NCBI GenBank assembly: GCA_027491235.1
Contig: JAIXWO010000021.1
Location: 186,001-250,000 of the forward strand
Source: Sphingomonadales bacterium
GTDB taxonomy: Bacteria > Pseudomonadota > Alphaproteobacteria > Sphingomonadales > Sphingomonadaceae
Direction of reading: 5' to 3'
DNA length: 64,000 nucleotides
In this document: positions 36,531 to 45,532 of the stretch, piece by piece
Layout: every line of letters begins with the position of its first letter
How positions within the stretch are numbered: the first letter of the stretch is position 1
Notes under the pieces: generated by a model
What the model saw: only the letters and a program-made list of their open reading frames with translations
Databases searched by the model: none
Told to the model about the DNA's origin: nothing
Program-made: the position numbers and the translations under genes

Positions 36531-36962
36531 ATGGCCAAAAAGATTGACGGCTATATTAAGCTGCAGGTGCCCGCGGGCGCCGCCAATCCATCCCCGCCGA
36601 TCGGCCCTGCTTTGGGTCAGCGCGGCGTGAACATCATGGAATTCTGCAAGGCGTTCAACGCGGCGACGACAGAGCTCGAAAAGGGCATGCCGATCCCGAC
36701 CGTGATCACCGTGTTTGCGGATAAGAGCTTCACCTTCGTCACGAAGACGCCACCGGCGACCTATCTGATCAAGAAGGCTGCCAAGCTCGACAAGGGTTCG
36801 AAAGAACCCGGCAAGTCCTCGATCGGCTCCATCGCCCGTTCCAAGCTGTCCGAAATCGCAGAAGCGAAAATGAAGGACCTGAACGCGAACGATATCGAAG
36901 CGGCAACGCGCATCATCGAAGGCTCTGCCCGTTCGATGGGCCTCGAAGTAGTGGAGGGCTGA
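36531..36962 (+). CDS. rplK: 50S ribosomal protein L11
   Basis: 143 aa. It opens [15 protein letters not shown] and contains [24 protein letters not shown] and [17 protein letters not shown]. It binds 23S rRNA at the GTPase-associated centre. The 117-bp gap from nusG includes GC-rich palindromes that may carry the L1 regulatory site. rplA follows after 4 bp. Confidence 0.97.
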   Translation: MAKKIDGYIKLQVPAGAANPSPPIGPALGQRGVNIMEFCKAFNAATTELEKGMPIPTVITVFADKSFTFVTKTPPATYLIKKAAKLDKGSKEPGKSSIGSIARSKLSEIAEAKMKDLNANDIEAATRIIEGSARSMGLEVVEG

Positions 36963-36966
36963 ACCC

Positions 36967-37665
36967 ATGGCATTCCAGAGCAAAAAGGCCAAGAAGCTGG
37001 CCACCATCGTCAACCGTGAAAAGCTCTATGGCGTCACTGAAGCCATCGCGCTGATCAAGGAAAATGCGACCGCAAAGTTCGACGAAACGATCGAAGTCGC
37101 GCTTAACCTTGGCGTTGATCCGCGTCACGCAGACCAGATGGTCCGTGGCGTCGTCTCGCTGCCCAAGGGCACCGGCAAGACCGTTCGCGTCGCTGTGTTC
37201 GCCAAGGATGCGAAGGCTGAAGAAGCTCTCGCCGCCGGCGCAGACATTGTCGGCGCTGACGATCTCATCGAACAGATCACCAATGGCAACATCGATTTCG
37301 ATCGCTGCATCGCCACCCCGGACATGATGGGCCTCGTCGGCCGCGTCGCCAAGATCCTTGGTCCCAAGGGCATGATGCCGAACCCGAAGCTCGGCACGGT
37401 CACGCCGAACGTCGGTCAGGCTGTGAAGGACGCCAAGGGCGGCCAGGTTGAATACCGCGTCGAAAAGGCCGGCATCATCCATTCGGGCATCGGCAAGGCG
37501 TCGTTCTCGGCAGAAGATCTGCGCGAAAACTTTGACGCACTGGTTGCGGCCATCGTCCGTGCCAAGCCGACGGGCGCCAAGGGCAAGTATCTGCGCAAGG
37601 CCGCCATCAGCTCGTCGATGGGCCCAGGCATCCGTCTGGACGTCGCCGAACTCGGCAACGCCTGA
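36967..37665 (+). CDS. rplA: 50S ribosomal protein L1
   Basis: 232 aa. Signatures include [44 protein letters not shown] and [18 protein letters not shown]1 forms the mobile L1 stalk and, in many bacteria, represses the rplK-rplA mRNA. It is followed by the L10 leader region. Confidence 0.97.
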   Translation: MAFQSKKAKKLATIVNREKLYGVTEAIALIKENATAKFDETIEVALNLGVDPRHADQMVRGVVSLPKGTGKTVRVAVFAKDAKAEEALAAGADIVGADDLIEQITNGNIDFDRCIATPDMMGLVGRVAKILGPKGMMPNPKLGTVTPNVGQAVKDAKGGQVEYRVEKAGIIHSGIGKASFSAEDLRENFDALVAAIVRAKPTGAKGKYLRKAAISSSMGPGIRLDVAELGNA

Positions 37666-37745
37666 TTTTGAATTTGCGGGGGTCGGCTTTCGGGCCGCCC
37701 CTGCGATATCGGACCGGCCCTCGGGTCGGTTCACCGTCCGAGACA

Positions 37746-37834
37746 GCAGGTGAAGGGCACGACGCCCTTCTTAATTGCCTGCCTAGGCGGGGACATGGAA
37801 ATACCAACGGTCTCCTTTTTTCAAAGAGACTGCC
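37746..37834 (+). promoter_or_regulatory. Probable ribosomal protein L10 leader
   Basis: In the 269-bp rplA-rplJ gap, GCAGG (37746-37750) pairs with CCTGC (37778-37782) around an inner perfect hairpin GAAGGGC/GCCCTTC (37752-37770), with TTAATT in the return strand. A later GTCTC...GAGAC stem surrounds a run of T. This layout matches L10(L12)-binding leaders that switch off rplJL translation. Identified by eye, not with a covariance model. Confidence 0.6.
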
Positions 37835-37934
37835 ATTCCCCACGGACAATTGGCTGACCGCTAAGGCTTAGGCCGGATCGGTTGACCGAACGGTTTGCGG
37901 ATGGGCCGCAAGCCGAATGTTGAAGGAGAATGGC

Positions 37935-38450
37935 ATGGATCGTGCTCAAAAGGCCGATGCTGTCGCTGAACTCAAGAGCGTCTTCAACGAGGTTGGGGTG
38001 GTTGTTGTCACCCGTAATCTCGGGCTCACCGTCGCACAGTCGACGGCGCTGCGTACGAAGATGCGTGAGGCCGGTGCCAGCTACAAGGTCGCTAAGAACC
38101 GACTCGCCAAGCTTGCTTCCCAGGACACCGACTATGCCGGCATCAGCGATCTGCTGACCGGCCCGACGGGCCTTGCTTCCTCGATCGATCCGGTCGCGGC
38201 TGCAAAGATCGTCGTTGAATTCGCCAAGACGAACGACAAGCTCGAAATCGTCGGCGGATCAATGGGCGCGCAAGTCCTGGATGCAAATGGCATCAAGGCT
38301 CTGGCATCACTGCCGTCGCTTGATGAACTGCGCGCCAAGATCGTGGGCCTTGTACAGGCACCTGCGACCAAGGTTGTTCAGATCGTCCAGGCACCAGCAG
38401 GACAGCTCGCACGCGTATTTGGGGCTTATGCCGCCAAAGACGCTGCCTGA
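37935..38450 (+). CDS. rplJ: 50S ribosomal protein L10
   Basis: 171 aa from ATG 37935, 6 bases after AAGGAG. It opens [14 protein letters not shown]; the RNA-binding half has [15 protein letters not shown], and the C-terminal helix binds L7/L12 dimers. It forms the stalk base and probably autoregulates through the upstream leader. Confidence 0.97.
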   Translation: MDRAQKADAVAELKSVFNEVGVVVVTRNLGLTVAQSTALRTKMREAGASYKVAKNRLAKLASQDTDYAGISDLLTGPTGLASSIDPVAAAKIVVEFAKTNDKLEIVGGSMGAQVLDANGIKALASLPSLDELRAKIVGLVQAPATKVVQIVQAPAGQLARVFGAYAAKDAA

Positions 38451-38507
38451 TTTTGACACTTAACTGAAACTTATGCGGGCAGATGTCCCGCGCATTGGAG
38501 ACTTAAA

Positions 38508-38882
38508 ATGGCTGATTTGAACAAGATCGTTGACGACCTCTCGGCTCTGACCGTTCTGGAAGCTGCTGAGCTTTCGAAGCTTCTCGAAGAAAAGTGGGGC
38601 GTTTCGGCTGCTGCTGCTGTTGCAGTTGCTGCACCGGCTGCTGGTGGCGCTGCTCCGGCTGCTGAAGAGCAGACCGAATTCGACGTCATCCTCGTCGGCG
38701 ACGGCGGCAACAAGATCGCCGTCATCAAGGAAGTCCGCGCCATCACCGGTCTCGGCCTGACGGAAGCTAAGGCTCTCGTTGAGTCGGCTCCGAAGGCGAT
38801 CAAGGAAGGCGTCAGCAAGGACGAAGCTTCCAAGGTCCAGGCCCAGCTCGTTGGTGCCGGTGCTCAGGTCGAAGTTAAGTAA
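38508..38882 (+). CDS. rplL: 50S ribosomal protein L7/L12
   Basis: 124 aa. N-terminal dimerisation helices, an Ala/Pro-rich hinge (about 38-52), and a C-terminal domain with [32 protein letters not shown]. It recruits translation factors to the ribosome. An intrinsic terminator follows closely and rpoB is not the next gene, unlike in most bacteria. Confidence 0.97.
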   Translation: MADLNKIVDDLSALTVLEAAELSKLLEEKWGVSAAAAVAVAAPAAGGAAPAAEEQTEFDVILVGDGGNKIAVIKEVRAITGLGLTEAKALVESAPKAIKEGVSKDEASKVQAQLVGAGAQVEVK

Positions 38883-38906
38883 GCTTCCCGACCTACACAA
38901 GATCAA

Positions 38907-38935
38907 GGGCGGTCCCGCAAGGGGCCGCCCTTTTT
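38907..38935 (+). terminator. Intrinsic terminator after rplL
   Basis: A 10-bp stem (38907-38916 with 38921-38930, one G-T style mismatch) with a GCAA loop, followed by TTTTT. It closes the ribosomal protein operon. Confidence 0.9.
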
Positions 38936-38965
38936 CGTTGCGCCAAAGGCGGCTAGGGCGGCGTG

Positions 38966-39646
38966 ATGATTACACGCATCGCTCTCATCACTGGTGTTCA
39001 GGAAGAAGCCGACGCTTTTGCGCCCGACGCCACGACGGGCCATTCCACCCACGCGGGCTTCAATGTCCGCCATGTGTCGCTCGGGCGTCGCACGGTGGTG
39101 GTCACTTGTTCGGGCGTGGGGAAGGTGAATGCAGCGACGGCCGCCACCTTGATCGCGCATCTGCACGACGCCCAATTGCTGATGATCATCGGCACCGCCG
39201 GCAATATCGGCGACCACAGTGGCGACTGTTTCTACATCCACGAAGCCGTGCAGAATGATTATGGCGCGCGCCGCCCCGACGGCTTCGCCCATTATCGCGG
39301 TGGCAGCTGGCCCATTGGTCCGGCTGACACGACCCCATTCCGCGCGATGGAAGCGCCGCACTGTGACCTTCCCCGCGCCCGCATCGCGACGGGAGATGCC
39401 TTCATCGAATGCCCCGCCCACGCGCGCGATATGGCGGCGCAGCTGGGCGCGACATTGGTCGATATGGAAACGTCAGCGGTGGCGCAGGCCGCCGAACGGC
39501 TCGGCCTACCCTGGATGGCGATCAAGGCGACAACCGACGATGCCAATGGCGAAAGCGCAGGCGATTTCTCCGCCAACCTCGCCCGCGCCGCACGACGGGC
39601 GGCGGAAGCGGCGGAGGTGGTGCTGCGGGGCGAACTGAGCCTTTAA
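38966..39646 (+). CDS. MTA/SAH nucleosidase-like nucleoside phosphorylase-fold protein
   Basis: 226 aa from ATG 38966 (a GTG one codon earlier is also possible). It has VTCSGVGKVNAATAA, the Glu pair in VDMETSAVAQAA and the catalytic Asp in KATTDDANGE, as in 5'-methylthioadenosine/S-adenosylhomocysteine nucleosidases. It would cleave the glycosidic bond of a nucleoside for salvage. Divergence from MtnN is enough that another purine nucleoside substrate is possible. Confidence 0.75.
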   Translation: MITRIALITGVQEEADAFAPDATTGHSTHAGFNVRHVSLGRRTVVVTCSGVGKVNAATAATLIAHLHDAQLLMIIGTAGNIGDHSGDCFYIHEAVQNDYGARRPDGFAHYRGGSWPIGPADTTPFRAMEAPHCDLPRARIATGDAFIECPAHARDMAAQLGATLVDMETSAVAQAAERLGLPWMAIKATTDDANGESAGDFSANLARAARRAAEAAEVVLRGELSL

Positions 39647-39652
39647 GCACTC

Positions 39653-39839
39653 TCTGTCATTCCCGCGAAAGCGGGAATCCAAGGTCCACGGCGCGTTGTC
39701 AGTCCAAGCTAGCTTTCGCGCCCTTTTCTTCCTTCGCGGCCTTCGCGCGAAACAGCGTGTGCTAGGTTCACGCGAAGGCCGCGAAGAAGCAAAGATCACG
39801 AAGAGATTCTGGGATTCCCGCTTTCGCGGGAATGACAGA
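39653..39839. repeat. Intergenic nested inverted-repeat element 4
   Basis: Outer arms of 28 bases (39653-39680 and 39812-39839) are perfect complements; each arm is itself a small palindrome. Nested inside is another near-perfect pair built on CTTCGCGGCCTTCGCG. It fills the gap between the convergent nucleosidase and molybdoenzyme genes. It has no coding potential of its own and no target-site duplication that I can see. Confidence 0.9.
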
Positions 39840-39847
39840 TAGAAGGT

Positions 39848-41908
39848 CTAAGCGATCCCCCGCACCTCAACCGGAACGCCAGACAGCGCCGCATTGCCCG
39901 AGAGCGGGTCCATGGCCGTCTCATCGGTCAGATCGTTGAGGCTGACGCCCGCATGCGCTTGCGCGACTGCCATGCGGATGCCGGGCAGGCTGTGGCCCCA
40001 GCCGTGTGGGATGGAGACGGTGCCGGGCATCATGTCATCGGTGACCTCAACCTTGAGCTGCACCGAGCCGGAGCGCGAACTGACCTCGGCCATGCCACCA
40101 TCGCCGAGATTGCGGGCACGGGCATCGTCAGGGTGGATCAACAGCGTACAACGGTCCGGTCCCTTTACGAGCCGTGCGCTATTGTGCAGCCAGCTGTTGT
40201 TGGAACGTACATGCCGCCGCCCGATGAGCCGCAGGCGGGTATCGGCGACTTGGTCCAGCTCAGCCGCCAAGCGCGTCAGATCCCCCACAAATTCGTCCGG
40301 CGCGATGTCGATGGTCTTATCGGGCGTCTTCAACCGGTCGGGCAATTTGCCTGCGGTCAGCGGGCCAAAGTCCATGCCGCTGGGATGCGCTTCCACCTCA
40401 TCGAGCGAGACGCCAAAGGGGCCTGCGCGCATCATCTGGTCGAGCATCTCGCGCGGTGTTTGGCCTTCAACAGGCCGCCCAGTGATGGCACCGGCCAGCC
40501 CGCGCAGGATCTCCCAATCGGCGAGCGTCTCATCATCCTTTTCAAACAAAGGCGGCGAGTATTTTGCGAAGCTGCGGATCGCGATGGGCAGGAGGAACAG
40601 CCCGTAATGATCCTTCTCCAGCGGCCCCGCCGGCGGCAATATGTAATGCGCGCGCCTGCTCGTCGCGTTCAGATACATGTCGACCGAGACCATCAGGTCG
40701 AGACCCGCCAGTGCCTTATCCAGCCGCGTGCCATTGGGGGTGGAGAGCACGGGGTTTCCCGCAACGACGAACAGCGCCTTGATCTGGCCCTCACCCGGCG
40801 TTTCCATTTCTTCGGCCATGGCGGAGGATGGAAACTCGCCGAGCACCTCACGGTGGCCGGAAACGCGGGAGTGGTGCTTACCGATGCTGCCGGGCCCGAA
40901 GAGGTGCAACAGGTCCACGACCGGCGCGCCACAGAGCAGCCCGCCTTCGCGGTCGAGTTGGCCTGAGACGATGTTCGCCACCGCCACCAGCCAGGTGGTG
41001 AGCGTGCCAAAGCTCTGCGTCGACGCGCCCATGCGTCCATAGAGCGCGGCAGGGCCGGACAGCATGCGTGTCGCCAGATGATGGACGTCCTCGGCCGTCA
41101 CGTTGGCGCGGGCAAGGCAGTCGGCCACGTCGAAGGGCTCCAGCGCGTCCCAAAGGGCATCGACATTGCGGACATAATCGGCCGCCGCCGGAAGCCCCAA
41201 GGCCTTCATCGTCTTCAACAAAGCAATCAGCAGGAAGGCGTCGCTTCCGGGGCGGACAAAGATATGCCGGTCGGCGATCTTCGCGGTCTCGCTGCGGCGC
41301 GGATCAATGACAATCAATTCGCCGCCCCGTGCCTGCAAGTCCTTCACCCGGTTGCGGAAATCGGGGACGGTCCATACGCTGCCATTGGACGCCATTGGAT
41401 TGCCGCCGAGGATGATCATCGTCTGCGTGCGGTCAATATCGGGCACGGCCCAAAAGCCTGAATGGCCATAGAGCCGGATATTAGCGACATGGTGGGGCAT
41501 CTGGTCCACCGTGCTTGCGGAGAAGACATTCTTCGTCCGAAGCGCCTTTTTGAGGTCACCCGAGGTCAGCACATTGCCATAGCTGTGCGCATTGGGGTTA
41601 CCGACATAGAGCGCGGTGGACGCCGGATCGCGGGCCATGATGTCGCGGGTCTTTTCGCCAATTTCGGCAAAGGCCTGATCCCAGCTGATCTCCTGCCAGT
41701 CCTCGCCCATGCGCTTCATCGGGCGGCGGAGGCGGTCGGGATCATTCTGGAGATCGGCAATGGCGGTGCCCTTGGGGCAGATATGCCCCCGGCTCATCGC
41801 ATTGTCGGGATCACCTTTGATTGAGAGGATGTCAGGCCCTTCCGCTGTGACGATCACCCCGCAATTGGCCTCGCAGATATGGCATGTGCGGCGATGGGTG
41901 ATAGGCAT
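39848..41908 (-). CDS. Molybdopterin-dependent oxidoreductase (DMSO reductase superfamily)
   Basis: 686 aa from ATG 41908, preceded by GGAGAG. The N-terminus binds one [4Fe-4S] cluster through C9, C12, C16 and C44 (CHICEANC, then GHICPKG), and the body shows ILGGNPMASNG, DPRRSETAK and a C-terminal molybdopterin dinucleotide domain (SIPHGWGHSLPG). It resembles formate dehydrogenase/thiosulfate reductase-like catalytic subunits. It lacks partner subunits and a signal peptide, so it is a lone cytoplasmic enzyme. The substrate is unknown. The longer ORF to 42022 is not supported. Confidence 0.85.
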   Translation of the reverse strand: MPITHRRTCHICEANCGVIVTAEGPDILSIKGDPDNAMSRGHICPKGTAIADLQNDPDRLRRPMKRMGEDWQEISWDQAFAEIGEKTRDIMARDPASTALYVGNPNAHSYGNVLTSGDLKKALRTKNVFSASTVDQMPHHVANIRLYGHSGFWAVPDIDRTQTMIILGGNPMASNGSVWTVPDFRNRVKDLQARGGELIVIDPRRSETAKIADRHIFVRPGSDAFLLIALLKTMKALGLPAAADYVRNVDALWDALEPFDVADCLARANVTAEDVHHLATRMLSGPAALYGRMGASTQSFGTLTTWLVAVANIVSGQLDREGGLLCGAPVVDLLHLFGPGSIGKHHSRVSGHREVLGEFPSSAMAEEMETPGEGQIKALFVVAGNPVLSTPNGTRLDKALAGLDLMVSVDMYLNATSRRAHYILPPAGPLEKDHYGLFLLPIAIRSFAKYSPPLFEKDDETLADWEILRGLAGAITGRPVEGQTPREMLDQMMRAGPFGVSLDEVEAHPSGMDFGPLTAGKLPDRLKTPDKTIDIAPDEFVGDLTRLAAELDQVADTRLRLIGRRHVRSNNSWLHNSARLVKGPDRCTLLIHPDDARARNLGDGGMAEVSSRSGSVQLKVEVTDDMMPGTVSIPHGWGHSLPGIRMAVAQAHAGVSLNDLTDETAMDPLSGNAALSGVPVEVRGIA

Positions 41909-42114
41909 ATGGGCTCTCCGGTCTGTTTTCTTTTCTCGGCCTATGATGTCGCGGGAAGGTCTGGTGGGCAAGCGATAGTCGCACGGCTTGGGCGATGGCG
42001 GACATCGACATATCTGCAACACTCACCGGAAATTGCGCAGGCAAGGCATGGATTTTGCGTCATTTCTTGGCAAGATGCCTTCATTGTCGCCAAGTCAAAA
42101 TGAGGAAACACCCC

Positions 42115-42822
42115 ATGAACACCGCCATTCGCGCCTTCACGCTGGCCTCTCTTGCCGCATCTGCCCTCACCATTTCCGCCCCGGCAATGGCACAGGAAGA
42201 TGAAGCTGCCGGGCCAATCGACATTGAATTCACGCTGGCTGGCGTCTCGGACTATCGGTTCCGCGGCATCTCGCTGAGCGATAAGGATCCTGCCTTCCAG
42301 CCTTCGCTGACGGTGTCCCACACATCCGGTCTTTTCGTGTCTGCCTGGGCTTCCAACATTGCCGACAATGGCGGTGATGACATTGAAGTCGATCTCACCG
42401 CCGGCTGGTCCGGGACCGCTGGCCCTGTCGACGTGAGCATCAGTGGGATTTATTATGTTTATCCCGGCGCATCGGACCTCAACTATGTTGAAGCGCTCGG
42501 TTCGGTCGGCACCGGCGTGGGTGCAGGCAGCGTTGCCCTCAACCTCGGCTATGTGCCCAGCCAGAACAACACCGGCAATCAGGACAATGTCTATGTTGCT
42601 GTTTCCGGGGAGTATCCGCTCGGCGAGACCGGCCTGACGCTCAACGGCTCCTTCGGGATTGAAGATGGTGCCTTTGCCGACAAGAAGAAGGATTGGTCGA
42701 TTGGTGCCGATTATGAGCTTGCCGGGTTCACCCTTGGCGTGAAATATATCGACACGGCCCACACGTCCGGCAATCCGCTGGGCAAGGCTGGCGCTGTTTT
42801 TTCGGTCAGTAAATCCTTCTGA
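42115..42822 (+). CDS. TorF family putative porin
   Basis: 235 aa. A signal peptide (1-26, ending APAMAQ) precedes a beta-strand-rich protein. The landmark FTLAGVSDYRFRGISLSDKDPAFQPSL is the TorF start, and the final residue is Phe, as usual for outer-membrane barrels. The family is thought to form an outer-membrane pore. GAGG precedes the ATG. It is divergent from the molybdoenzyme. Confidence 0.88.
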   Translation: MNTAIRAFTLASLAASALTISAPAMAQEDEAAGPIDIEFTLAGVSDYRFRGISLSDKDPAFQPSLTVSHTSGLFVSAWASNIADNGGDDIEVDLTAGWSGTAGPVDVSISGIYYVYPGASDLNYVEALGSVGTGVGAGSVALNLGYVPSQNNTGNQDNVYVAVSGEYPLGETGLTLNGSFGIEDGAFADKKKDWSIGADYELAGFTLGVKYIDTAHTSGNPLGKAGAVFSVSKSF

Positions 42823-42870
42823 CCCACAGCGCATGAAACGGGAGGGTGCGCCCTAGCGCACAATGACATC

Positions 42871-44220
42871 ATGGCGACGAACCTTGCGACCTGGATTACA
42901 GAGCATGGTGTCAGCGAAGTGGAGTGCATCGTCCCGGACATGAATGGCGTGCAGCGCGGAAAGGTGCTGCCTGCCAACAAGTTCCTGTCCAGCGTGAAGG
43001 AAAACACGCTGCGCATTCCCGGCAGCATTTTCTCTGTCACGATCAACGGCGAATATCCCGAAGGCATCGGGCACATCATCCCGGAATATGATCCCGACCA
43101 GATGATGGTGCCCGATCCCGAGACGATCCGCGAAGCCCCCGGCTTTGCGACGCCGACGGCCTATGTCATTGCCGATGCCTTTACCAAAGATGGTACCCCG
43201 GTCGCCATTGCGCCGCGCATGATCCTGAAGCGTGTGCTCAAACTCTATGAAGACCGCGGCTGGCGGCCTGTCATCGCGCCGGAGGTTGAGTTCTATCTCG
43301 TCTCGCAGAATACAGATCCGGACTTCCCCTTGGTGCCGCCGACCGGCCGATCCGGTCGCCCGGAAACGGCGAGTCAGCCTTATGGGCTGGAGGCACTGAC
43401 CGAGTTCGAAGAGTTTATCGAGCACACCTATGAGTGGTGCGAAAAGGCCGGGATCAACATCGACACGATGATCCACGAATCGGGGGCCGCGCAGTTGGAG
43501 GTGAACTTCCTGCACGGCGATCCGCTGAAGCTGGCCGATGAAGTTCTGCTGTTCAAACGCCTCGTCCGTCAGGTCGCGCTGCAGCACGGCGTTTACGCAA
43601 CCTTCCTTGCCAAGCCGATGAGTGACCAGCCGGGCAGTGCAATGCACATCCACCAGTCGGTTCTCGATATCGAAACAGGCCGCAATATCTTCAGCACACA
43701 GGCCGGTAAGGACAGCGCGCTGTTCCGCAGCTACATCGCAGGGCTTGCCCGCCTGTTGCCGCAGGTGACGCCGATGTTCGCGCCCAACGTCAACAGCTTC
43801 CGCCGGATGCGGCCCGACAGTGATGCCCCGATCAACGTCCAATGGGGCACCGACAACCGATCGTGCGGACTGCGCATCCCGATTTCCGATACCAAGAACC
43901 GGCGTATCGAAAACCGCCTGCCGGGGGCAGATAGCAATCCATACCTCGCCATGGCCGCCTCTTTGATCTGCGGATATATCGGCATGGTGGACCGGATGGT
44001 GCCGCCCAAGCCGATCGCCGGCAGTGCCTATAACCGCGCCCGCACCTTGCCCCGCACATTGGAAGGAGCGCTTGACCGCTTTTCGCACTGCAAGCCGGTC
44101 AAGCAGCTGCTTGGCGAAGACTTTTTCGAAATCTTCTACGCCATCAAGGAATGTGAGCTGTTCAACTATCAGTCCGTGATCAGTTCATGGGAGCGTGAGC
44201 ATTTGTTGCTCCGCGTCTGA
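42871..44220 (+). CDS. puuA: Glutamine synthetase family, gamma-glutamylpolyamine synthetase-like
   Basis: 449 aa GS-fold ligase. It keeps the metal and ATP motifs (PEVEFYLV, ESGAAQLEVNF, AMHIHQSV, NSFRRMRP, NRRIENRLPGADSNPYLAMAA) but lacks a canonical adenylylation tail. PuuA relatives attach glutamate to putrescine. The next gene resembles PuuB, which supports that role. A second related ligase lies 4 kb downstream. Its stop is only 1 bp from the preferred puuB start. Confidence 0.82.
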   Translation: MATNLATWITEHGVSEVECIVPDMNGVQRGKVLPANKFLSSVKENTLRIPGSIFSVTINGEYPEGIGHIIPEYDPDQMMVPDPETIREAPGFATPTAYVIADAFTKDGTPVAIAPRMILKRVLKLYEDRGWRPVIAPEVEFYLVSQNTDPDFPLVPPTGRSGRPETASQPYGLEALTEFEEFIEHTYEWCEKAGINIDTMIHESGAAQLEVNFLHGDPLKLADEVLLFKRLVRQVALQHGVYATFLAKPMSDQPGSAMHIHQSVLDIETGRNIFSTQAGKDSALFRSYIAGLARLLPQVTPMFAPNVNSFRRMRPDSDAPINVQWGTDNRSCGLRIPISDTKNRRIENRLPGADSNPYLAMAASLICGYIGMVDRMVPPKPIAGSAYNRARTLPRTLEGALDRFSHCKPVKQLLGEDFFEIFYAIKECELFNYQSVISSWEREHLLLRV

Positions 44221-44221
44221 C

Positions 44222-45487
44222 GTGCGCGATTCCTTGGCAGACAGTTATTACGCGGCCACCGCGAACCGGCAGCGCACGCCGCAACCCTTAAGAGGCGAGA
44301 CGGCCTGCGATGTGGTCATCATCGGCGGCGGGTTCACCGGCGTCGCCGCTGCCCTTGCCTGTGCGGAGAAAGGCTTCTCCGTCGTCCTGCTGGAGGCTGA
44401 AACAATCGGCTTTGGCGCATCGGGCCGCAATGGCGGGCAGCTGATCCCCGGTCTGCGCTGGTCAATGCGCGAGATGGAAGCCGAATTTGGTGCGGCGCGC
44501 GCCAAGGCGATCTTCGACGTTGCGTGGGGCGCACGTGACCGTGTGTGGAGCCGGGTCGCCCGCCACAAGATCGACTGTGATCTCACGTCGGGTCATTTGG
44601 AAGCCGCCTATAAGCCCGCGCATCTGGACGATATGGCGGCTGAGGCGGAATTGCTGGACACCCGCTTTGGCTACAAGACGGCCATTTTGGACCGCGCAGG
44701 CTTAGCTGAGCATATCCGTGCCGACGGCTATCATGGCGGGCTCTATGACCCACAAGGCGGCCATTTCCACCCGCTCAACTATGTGCGCGGCCTCGCTGTC
44801 GCCGCAGAAGAAGCGGGGGCCCAAATCTTTGAAAACAGCCGGGTGACAGAGGTCATCGATCAAGGCGCGGTCACTGTCCGGACAGCGCACGGCACTGTCC
44901 GCGCGGCGCATGCCATCCTCGCCACCGATGCCTGGATGGAGGAGATCGATCCCGGTCTCGCCCGCTTCACCATCCCCATCATGAACTACAATGTCGCGAC
45001 AGCCCCCCTCCCGAACGCCGATGACCTTCTGCCTAGCAATGCCGCCGTCGCGGACAGCCGGTTCGTCCTCAACTATTTCCGCCTGTCTGCCGATAAGCGC
45101 CTGCTCTTCGGTGGCGGTGAGAAATATGTGCAGACACCGCCGGCCGATATCGCCGGGTTCGTGCGCCGCCACATTGTCGAGGTGTTCCCGCAACTGGCAT
45201 CGACGCCCATCGACTATCAGTGGGGCGGCGCGGTGTCCGTTAGCATGAACCGGCTGCCGATCCTCGGGCGGCGTGGCAATGTGTTTCACGCCTTCGGATT
45301 TTCGGGGCATGGTGCGCTGGTCACGACTCTGGCGGGGGAGCTTATCGCCGAAGCGCTGGCGGGGACGGCGTCGCGCTTTGACGTCATGGCGTCCTTGCCG
45401 AAACGGCCCTTTCCCGGCGGAAAATGGATGCGCCAACCCTTGGCGACGCTTGGGCTTCTCTGGTACGCGCTCAAGGACCGTTTATGA
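44222..45487 (+). CDS. puuB: FAD-dependent oxidoreductase, gamma-glutamylputrescine oxidase-like
   Basis: 421 aa, DAO family. The N-terminus DSYYAATANRQ and CDVVIIGGGFTGVAAAL (FAD loop), then IGFGASGRNGGQL, match PuuB as remembered from E. coli. It would oxidise gamma-glutamyl-putrescine to an aldehyde, releasing NH3 and H2O2. GTG 44222 is preferred because it gives the PuuB-like start just after puuA; a GTG at 44195 lies inside puuA. Confidence 0.82.
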   Translation: MRDSLADSYYAATANRQRTPQPLRGETACDVVIIGGGFTGVAAALACAEKGFSVVLLEAETIGFGASGRNGGQLIPGLRWSMREMEAEFGAARAKAIFDVAWGARDRVWSRVARHKIDCDLTSGHLEAAYKPAHLDDMAAEAELLDTRFGYKTAILDRAGLAEHIRADGYHGGLYDPQGGHFHPLNYVRGLAVAAEEAGAQIFENSRVTEVIDQGAVTVRTAHGTVRAAHAILATDAWMEEIDPGLARFTIPIMNYNVATAPLPNADDLLPSNAAVADSRFVLNYFRLSADKRLLFGGGEKYVQTPPADIAGFVRRHIVEVFPQLASTPIDYQWGGAVSVSMNRLPILGRRGNVFHAFGFSGHGALVTTLAGELIAEALAGTASRFDVMASLPKRPFPGGKWMRQPLATLGLLWYALKDRL

Positions 45488-45532
45488 TTTTCGGCTGCCG
45501 GTCGTGAACAAGGGGAACGGGAAAGAACGATC

